In this document: one piece after another, positions 6,061-10,627 of the stretch | Position numbering within the stretch: the first letter of the stretch is position 1 | How the letters are laid out: every line of letters begins with the position of its first letter | Source: Acidimicrobiaceae bacterium | GTDB taxonomy: Bacteria; Actinomycetota; Acidimicrobiia; Acidimicrobiales; RAAP-2 | Direction: 5' to 3' | NCBI GenBank assembly: GCA_003157945.1 | Contig: PMFY01000349.1 | Span: 2,595-13,221, forward strand | DNA length: 10,627 bases | Position numbers and translations under genes: made by a program | Notes under the pieces: model-generated | What the model was told of the DNA's origin: nothing | Databases searched by the model: none | Seen by the model: only the letters and a program-made list of their open reading frames with translations

Positions 6061-7686
6061 CTATCCGGTGGTGAGCGACCCCTCCAGCGCGGCCACGGCG
6101 ACGTCGCGGGCCCACCGGTAGTCGGGCTTGCCCGAGGGTGACCGCCGCACGGTGTCGACGAACACCGCCTCGCGGGGCAGCTTGTAGCCGGCGAGGTGGG
6201 CGCGGCAGTGCTCGCGCAGGTCCTCGAGGCCCGGGTTCACCTCGAGCCCGGGCCGCAGCTGCACGACGGCGGTCACCTGGGAGCCCCAGCGCTCGCTCGG
6301 GGTGCCCACCACGATGGCGTCGAAGACCGCCGGATGGCTCTTGAGGGCCTTCTCGACCTCCTCGGGGAAGATCTTCTCGCCCCCCGAGTTGATCGAGACC
6401 GAGCCCCGTCCGTAGACGGCGATGGTGCCGTCGGCCAGCAGCTTGGCCATGTCGCCCGGGATGGCGTAGCGCACCCCGTCGATGACCGGGAAGGTGGCCG
6501 CGGTCTTCGCCTCGTCCTTGTAGTAGCCGACCGGGATGTGCCCGGACGTGGCCAGCATCCCCATCCGGCCGTCCCCGGGCCCGCAGAGCGTGCCGTCCTC
6601 GGCGATCACCACGTTGCCCGGGCCCATCTGGAAGACGGGGGCACCGTCCTCGTTCTGCCCGACCAGGCTGCCCTGCCCGCCGGTCTCGGAGGCGCCGAAC
6701 CCGTCCATCACCACCACGTGGGGGAGCAGGCGGTTGAGCGACTCCTTCATGGACGGTGACAGGATGGCCCCACCGGAGCCGTAGACCAGCAGCTTGGACA
6801 GGTCGTGGGCGCCGACGCCGTCCGCCTCGAGGTGGTCGATGATCGGACGGGCGTAGGCGTCGCCGATGGTCATCACCACCCGCACCTCCTCCTCGGCCAT
6901 GACCCGCAGGGCGAACTCGGGATCGAAGCCCAGGTCGCGGATGAGCACGTTGTAGGTGCCGGACAGCAGCGCCGAGAAGGCGATCCACCACCCGCCGCCG
7001 TGCATCAGGGGGCACAGCGTGAGCGCGCCCGGGATGGGGTAGTCCCCCGTCGCACGGGCGGCCACGTCGGCCAGCGTCACGACGGGGGCGATGCCCAGGA
7101 GCGGGTTCCCGCCACCGCCGACCACCGACAGGTAGATGTCCTCGTGCCGCCACATCACGCCCTTGGGCATGCCGGTCGTCCCCCCGGTCCACAGCCCGTA
7201 GAGATCGTCGGGGCCCCGTCCGGCACCGTCGGGACGGGTGTCGGCGTGGGCGGCGAGCAGCGCCTCGTAGCGGTCGTCGGCCACCAGGACCGGACAGTCC
7301 CACGCCAGCTGCTTGGCGGCCCGTTCGGCCCGGGCCTCGAGATCGGGCTCGGTCAGCAGCAGCCGCAGGTCGGCGTTGTCGAAGAGGTACTCGAGCTCCT
7401 CGTCGACGTAGCGGAAGTTGACGTTGACCGGCACGGCCCGGATCTTGAATGCGGCCAGGGTGGCCTCCACGTACTGGTTGCCGTCGTAGAGGTGGCAGCC
7501 GATGTGGTCACCGGGGCCGACGCCCGCCGCCGTGAGTGCGTGGGCCAGCCGATTGGCCCGGGCGTCGAGCTCGGCGAAGGTGAGGCGCACCTCGTCGTCC
7601 GTCGAGGACCGGACCACCAGGGCCGGTGCGTCGGGCGTGGTGTCGACGACGGTCTCGAAGATGTCGGCGAAGTTCAATCCGGCCAT
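6061..7686 (-). CDS. Acyl-CoA synthetase (FadD-type AMP-binding ligase)
   Basis: The 541-residue enzyme activates a carboxylic acid to acyl-AMP and then acyl-CoA. All core motifs of the adenylate-forming family are present. The P-loop is WTGGTTGMPKGV (166-177), A5 is GFGASETGG (329-337), A7 is IPGDMAK (409-415), the hinge and A8 are YGRGSVSINSGGEKIFPEEVE (425-445, quoted here only as landmarks), and the catalytic Lys520 lies in RSPSGKPDY (515-523). The length is normal for the family. The segment after the P-loop (MWRHEDIYLSV) and the general layout resemble actinobacterial FadD proteins, including those acting on steroid side chains, but the substrate cannot be assigned. The ATG at 7686 is preceded by a tract of eight G and a GGAGGAG further up. 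It is separated from the upstream flavoprotein operon by a hairpin and has its own -10-like hexamer; the Nudix gene follows. Confidence 0.9.
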   Translation of the reverse strand: MAGLNFADIFETVVDTTPDAPALVVRSSTDDEVRLTFAELDARANRLAHALTAAGVGPGDHIGCHLYDGNQYVEATLAAFKIRAVPVNVNFRYVDEELEYLFDNADLRLLLTEPDLEARAERAAKQLAWDCPVLVADDRYEALLAAHADTRPDGAGRGPDDLYGLWTGGTTGMPKGVMWRHEDIYLSVVGGGGNPLLGIAPVVTLADVAARATGDYPIPGALTLCPLMHGGGWWIAFSALLSGTYNVLIRDLGFDPEFALRVMAEEEVRVVMTIGDAYARPIIDHLEADGVGAHDLSKLLVYGSGGAILSPSMKESLNRLLPHVVVMDGFGASETGGQGSLVGQNEDGAPVFQMGPGNVVIAEDGTLCGPGDGRMGMLATSGHIPVGYYKDEAKTAATFPVIDGVRYAIPGDMAKLLADGTIAVYGRGSVSINSGGEKIFPEEVEKALKSHPAVFDAIVVGTPSERWGSQVTAVVQLRPGLEVNPGLEDLREHCRAHLAGYKLPREAVFVDTVRRSPSGKPDYRWARDVAVAALEGSLTTG

Positions 7687-7705
7687 GTCCCCCCCCGGGA
7701 ATCAA

Positions 7706-7719
7706 CTCCTCCAACCGTA
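7706..7719 (-). promoter_or_regulatory. Candidate -10 and purine-rich leader of the acyl-CoA synthetase gene
   Basis: On the minus strand TACGGT (7719-7714) fits the TANNNT -10 pattern and would start transcription near 7707, leaving a leader of about 21 bases. GGAGGAG (7712-7706) overlaps this start and is 19 bases from the ATG, rather far for a Shine-Dalgarno. No -35 is visible, since that region is occupied by a GC-rich hairpin. Confidence 0.3.
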
Positions 7720-7745
7720 CCGCGCCCGCCGCCGGTGGGGCGCGG
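7720..7745 (-). terminator. GC-rich hairpin closing the flavoprotein operon
   Basis: CCGCGCCC (7720-7727) and GGGCGCGG (7738-7745) form a perfect 8-bp stem with a ten-base loop, starting 12 bases after the stop of the second flavoprotein gene. There is no T-run after it. Its place between the two genes and directly ahead of a -10-like hexamer supports an operon boundary here. Confidence 0.4.
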
Positions 7746-7757
7746 GCGGGAAGGCAC

Positions 7758-8987
7758 TCACACGAGCGACAGCTCGATCGGCCCGCCGTCCGGGTCGGCG
7801 CGGCCCACGACCGCGCCGGGCACCCCCATTGCGCGGTTCGGCACCGCGTGGCGCAGGCCGTGCCGTCCGACCTCGCGACCACCCTGCCGGGCGACCACCA
7901 GGCGGCGGCCGGTGAAGGTGGCCGGGCGCAGGAGGAGCCGCGGCGGCGGGTCGGCCGGGTCGACGATCGACGGGACCGCCGACGCCAGCGGCCGGGCCAC
8001 CGTGACCGCCAGGCCCTGCGCCCCGGGCAGCTCCCTCCCCGACCGCAGCTCTACCGCCAGTCGGCGGCCGGCGGCGCGACCCCCGAGGGCGGCCAGTCCG
8101 GCCGTCTCCCCCGGGTGCACGAGGTTGCCGGCGGCGAGCAGCCCGGGTCGGGACGTGCGCCCCCAGCCGTCGGTCCGGGGGGCGAGGGTGGTCCGCTCGA
8201 CGGTGAGCCCCGCCCGTCGGGCCAGTTCGTGTTCGGGCACCCAGTCCCCCGTGAAGACCACCGTGTCGGCCGCGATGCGCTCGACGTGGCCGGTCAGCAG
8301 GTCCTCGACGTCGACCGCCCCGAGCCGACCGTGGCCGTGCAGCCCCGCCACCCGTGACGACGTGCGCAGCGGCACGCGCAGTCCGACCCGGGAGGCGACG
8401 GCGAAGGCCGCGACGGTCTGGTGGCGGGGCCACTCCGTCACCATGGTCACCGTCGCCACCCCGGCGTGGCGCAGGGTGAGCACCGCCGAATAGGCGACGT
8501 GCTCCGCGCCGACGACCACGGCCCGCCGTCCCACCGGCAGGTGGCGCAGCAGCACCCACTGCTGCAGCTGTCCCGTGGTGAACACCCCGGCCGGGCGGTC
8601 CCCCGGGACGAGGCGGGCGGACCGGGGCCGCTCACGGGCCCCCGTGGCCAGGAGCACGGCCCGCGGTCGGACGACGTCGATCCCGGCGGGCCCGGCCAGC
8701 GTCACGGACCCGTCGTCGGCCACGTCGGTCACCGTGGTGGACAGCCGGATCGAGGCACCGGACGCGCCGGCCCGTCGGGCCAGGAGCCGGGCGTAGGCCG
8801 GTCCGGTCAGCGACCGGCGCAGGTCCTGCAGTCCGAACCCGTTGTGGTCGCAGTGCCGGGGCACCCCACCGGCCGCGCGCTCGCGGTCGACCACCAGGAC
8901 CGGGCCGATCCCGGCCGATCCCAGTTCGCGGGCGGCGGTCAGGCCGGCCGGTCCGGCCCCCACCACCAGGACGGTGGGACCGGTCAC
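7758..8987 (-). CDS. FAD-dependent oxidoreductase, partner of the GlpA-like dehydrogenase
   Basis: The 409-residue protein has an N-terminal FAD-binding Rossmann motif (VVGAGPAGLTAAREL, 8-22), the family block GGVPRHCDHNGFGLQDLRR (40-58), the LLATGARERPR segment (112-122), and the C-terminal FAD closure LLAAGNLVHPGETAG (283-297). The second dinucleotide fold (VVVGAEHVAYSAVLTL, 157-172) has GAEHVA in place of Gly-x-Gly-x-x-Gly, so standard NAD(P) binding is doubtful. There is one cysteine (Cys46) and no redox disulfide. Residues ~320-409 look like an extra beta-rich domain of unknown role. The GTG at 8987 overlaps the previous stop by four bases; the frame stays open far upstream of it, but only in the shadow of the dehydrogenase gene. 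Relatives sit beside GlpA-like or sarcosine/opine/cyanide-type dehydrogenases and pass electrons from the dehydrogenase to a final acceptor; that role is inferred here. Confidence 0.82.
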   Translation of the reverse strand: MTGPTVLVVGAGPAGLTAARELGSAGIGPVLVVDRERAAGGVPRHCDHNGFGLQDLRRSLTGPAYARLLARRAGASGASIRLSTTVTDVADDGSVTLAGPAGIDVVRPRAVLLATGARERPRSARLVPGDRPAGVFTTGQLQQWVLLRHLPVGRRAVVVGAEHVAYSAVLTLRHAGVATVTMVTEWPRHQTVAAFAVASRVGLRVPLRTSSRVAGLHGHGRLGAVDVEDLLTGHVERIAADTVVFTGDWVPEHELARRAGLTVERTTLAPRTDGWGRTSRPGLLAAGNLVHPGETAGLAALGGRAAGRRLAVELRSGRELPGAQGLAVTVARPLASAVPSIVDPADPPPRLLLRPATFTGRRLVVARQGGREVGRHGLRHAVPNRAMGVPGAVVGRADPDGGPIELSLV

Positions 8988-10405
8988 CCCGGCACCCGTG
9001 TCAGGGTGCCGGGATCGGTGCCGGTCTCGGTGGCGACCAGCGCCACGACCTCGGCGCCGCAGTAGAAGCCCTGGCACCGACCGTTCATGGCGCGCGTCCG
9101 GCGGCGGACACCGCCGAGATCGGCGGCCGCCACGGGCCCGTGGCAGGCGTCCCGTACCTCGCCCCGGCTGACCTGCTCGCAGTGGCAGAGCGGCGTGCCG
9201 TAGGCCGGGTCGGCGGCGATGCGGACCGGGTCCTGCAGGGGCCGCACCTGGGAGGCGCCGAGGGGTGGCATGGACGGCACCACCGACCGGCGTACGGGCC
9301 CGTCCCAGACCGCGCCGGCCCCGTCCAGCAGTCCGGCGACGTGTTCGGCCACCGCCATCGCCGAGGTCAGCCCCGTCGAGCGGATCCCCCCGACGGTCAC
9401 GTAGCGCTCGTCGGCGTGGACCCGGATCTGGTAGTCGCGGTGCTCGGTGGCGGCGCGCAGTCCGGCGTAGACGGCGGTGACCTCCTCCTCGACCAGGGCC
9501 GGGAGGATGCGCCGGCCGGCGGCGAGCAGGCCGGCGATCCCCGCGGCGGTCGATGCCGTGTCGGTGCGGTCGTCGAGGTCCTCCGCGGTGGGCCCGAGGA
9601 GCACGTTCCCCCAGGTCGTGGGCGATACCAGCACCCCCTTGGTCCGGGTGGTCGGGACCGGCAGGAGGATCCGGTTCACCAGCCGCCGGGCCAACTCGTC
9701 GAACACGATGAGCTGCCCCCGGCGGGGCCGGACGGTGAAGTCGTGGTGGCCGAGCAGGGCGTCGAGGCGGTCGGCACCGAGTCCGGCGGCGTTGACGAGC
9801 CACCGCGCCCGGACCACGCCGCCGGGCACCCCGAGTTCGTGGCCCGCCTCCCCCGTGGCCACCCGGTCCACCGGCTTCGACAGGAGCAGCCGGGCGCCCG
9901 CGCCGACGGCCTCGAGGGCGAAGGCCAGCGTGACCGACCACGGGTCGATGACCCATTCGCCGGGTACCACGAGTCCTCCCCGGGCATCGGGACCGAGATG
10001 GGGCTCCGCGGCCCGGACCTCGGCGGCGTCCACCGGTCGGGCCGCGCCGTAGCCGTTGGCGGCGGCCTTGGCCGCCAGTGCGGGGAGCGCCGCCTCCTGC
10101 TCGTCGTCCCAGGCCACCAGCAGGGCGCCGGTCCGCTCGACGGCGATCCCGGCGGCTGCCGCATAGGACGCCAGGAGGTCGTGCCCGTGGGACACGAGCC
10201 GGGACTCGAGGGAGCCGGGTTCGGTGTCGAAGCCGGTGTGGAGGACGGCGGTGTTGGCCTTCGACGTGCCGTCGCCGACGTCGGCCGCCCGGTCGAGGAC
10301 CGCGACGGTCGCCCCGGCCAGGGTGAGGTGCCGGGCCACGGCACAACCCACCACCCCGGCGCCGACCACGGCGACATCGACCTCGGCCAGGACCGGCGGC
10401 GCCAC
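8984..10405 (-). CDS. GlpA-like FAD dehydrogenase with C-terminal BFD-like [2Fe-2S] domain
   Basis: The 473-residue protein joins a DAO-type FAD domain to a [2Fe-2S] domain, as in the A subunit of anaerobic glycerol-3-phosphate dehydrogenase. The FAD motif VAVVGAGVVGCAVARHL is at 11-27, the substrate/FAD loop GTSKANTAVLHTGFD at 46-60, and the C-terminal FAD closure VGGIRSTGLTSAM at 338-350. Iron-sulfur ligands are Cys407 and Cys409 (CHCE) and Cys444 and Cys449 (CQGFYC); Cys421 is extra. The likely reaction is oxidation of glycerol 3-phosphate or a related polyol phosphate, since an FGGY kinase gene ends three bases upstream. Without the Fe-S domain it could be mistaken for an L-2-hydroxyglutarate oxidase. 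The GTG start at 10405 leaves about nine residues before the first strand, as expected. The next gene overlaps its stop by four bases, so the two should form a complex. No membrane anchor is visible. Confidence 0.85.
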   Translation of the reverse strand: MAPPVLAEVDVAVVGAGVVGCAVARHLTLAGATVAVLDRAADVGDGTSKANTAVLHTGFDTEPGSLESRLVSHGHDLLASYAAAAGIAVERTGALLVAWDDEQEAALPALAAKAAANGYGAARPVDAAEVRAAEPHLGPDARGGLVVPGEWVIDPWSVTLAFALEAVGAGARLLLSKPVDRVATGEAGHELGVPGGVVRARWLVNAAGLGADRLDALLGHHDFTVRPRRGQLIVFDELARRLVNRILLPVPTTRTKGVLVSPTTWGNVLLGPTAEDLDDRTDTASTAAGIAGLLAAGRRILPALVEEEVTAVYAGLRAATEHRDYQIRVHADERYVTVGGIRSTGLTSAMAVAEHVAGLLDGAGAVWDGPVRRSVVPSMPPLGASQVRPLQDPVRIAADPAYGTPLCHCEQVSRGEVRDACHGPVAAADLGGVRRRTRAMNGRCQGFYCGAEVVALVATETGTDPGTLTRVPG

Positions 10406-10408
10406 CGG

Positions 10409-10627
10409 TCAGCCCGCGTCCGCCGCGGCCACGGCCCGGTCCGCCGCCCGACGGAACCGGGCGAGCCGCTCGCCGGCCTCGTCCGCGCCCATCACGGGCT
10501 CGTACCGGGCGGCCGGCTCGGGATGGGGTGCGCGGAGTCCGGCCCCAACCCCCTCGAGCCCCGTCCGGGCGAGGACGGCCACCCCGAGCGCGGTGGCGTG
10601 GGGCGACGCGAAGACCTCGACGGGGAC
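10409..10627 (-). CDS. FGGY-family carbohydrate kinase (glycerol kinase-like), C-terminal fragment
   Basis: Reading the minus strand from the window edge gives 72 residues ending in TGA at 10411-10409; the rest of the gene is outside. The segment SPHATALGVAVLA (8-20) matches the ATALGAA helix near the C-terminus of FGGY kinases, followed by a Gly-rich turn and RYEPVMGADE (41-50), which corresponds to the terminal P-x-M/Y...R...W/F...A helix of glycerol and other polyol kinases. The gap to the next start is only three bases (10406-10408), so it is the upstream member of the same operon. The enzyme would phosphorylate glycerol or another polyol using ATP and feed the dehydrogenase pair. The precise sugar cannot be told from this fragment. 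Confidence 0.72.
   Translation of the reverse strand, partial: VPVEVFASPHATALGVAVLARTGLEGVGAGLRAPHPEPAARYEPVMGADEAGERLARFRRAADRAVAAADAG

Noticed and set aside
6805..8493. Long plus-strand open frame opposite the acyl-CoA synthetase and FAD oxidoreductase
   Set aside because: It is low-complexity Arg/Pro/Gly/Val sequence caused by high GC with few stops, has no motif, and crosses an operon boundary and promoter region on the other strand.
8988..10346. Upstream extension of the second FAD oxidoreductase frame (open to 10346, an apparent 862-residue protein)
   Set aside because: The extension lies entirely under the GlpA-like gene in another frame, is Arg/Pro/Gly-rich without motifs, and the family starts at the GTG at 8987, which overlaps the previous stop in normal operon style.
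8984..10405. Reading the GlpA-like protein as an L-2-hydroxyglutarate oxidase
   Set aside because: Those enzymes lack the C-terminal four-cysteine BFD-like domain; the kinase and FAD partner neighbours also favour a polyol-phosphate dehydrogenase.
1..10627. A defence island, mobile element or biosynthetic cluster
   Set aside because: No transposase, integrase, toxin-antitoxin, nuclease-helicase set, CRISPR repeat, carrier-protein or synthase gene is present; the gene content is metabolic and base composition appears even apart from the short LysR operator.

Overview
The window is very GC-rich bacterial DNA (well over 65% by eye). It uses many GTG starts, has 4-bp start/stop overlaps, and has at least two genes that look leaderless. 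Together with the gene types (FadD-like ligase, actinobacterial-style redox pair, CoA-transferase) this points to a free-living actinobacterium, perhaps of the Acidimicrobiia; that placement is inference. I see no mobile element, tRNA, rRNA, CRISPR array or phage gene, and no gap longer than about 75 bases without a gene.

Region 1 (1-3702, plus strand) holds four genes: the 3' part of a class I CoA-transferase/acyl-CoA hydrolase, an endonuclease/exonuclease/phosphatase-family hydrolase, a dienelactone-hydrolase-like protein with a Cys nucleophile, and an alpha/beta hydrolase with an Asp nucleophile. The last two overlap by 4 bp and should be co-translated. A 17-bp tandem duplication sits exactly on the junction between the first two genes.

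Region 2 (3737-5507) is a divergent pair: a SAM-dependent methyltransferase on the minus strand and a LysR-type regulator on the plus strand. The 70-bp gap is the only AT-rich patch in the window. It carries a near-textbook LysR box (T-N11-A dyad) that covers two oppositely oriented -10 hexamers overlapping by five bases and reaches the regulator's start codon. This looks like a self-contained regulatory switch.

Region 3 (5518-7686, minus strand) encodes a Nudix hydrolase and, upstream of it, a complete FadD-type acyl-CoA synthetase. The LysR and Nudix genes converge on a hairpin that contains both stop codons.

Region 4 (7758-10627, minus strand) is a tight operon. It starts with an FGGY carbohydrate kinase (only the C-terminal 72 residues are in the window), then a GlpA-like FAD dehydrogenase with a C-terminal [2Fe-2S] BFD-like domain, then a second FAD oxidoreductase. 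The likely logic is phosphorylation of glycerol or another polyol, followed by oxidation through a FAD / [2Fe-2S] / FAD electron chain. A GC-rich hairpin separates this operon from the acyl-CoA synthetase.

Most genes belong to recognisable families. I do not see a clear novel defence or mobile system. The best leads are the methyltransferase/LysR overlapping-promoter switch and the kinase plus two-flavoprotein operon.
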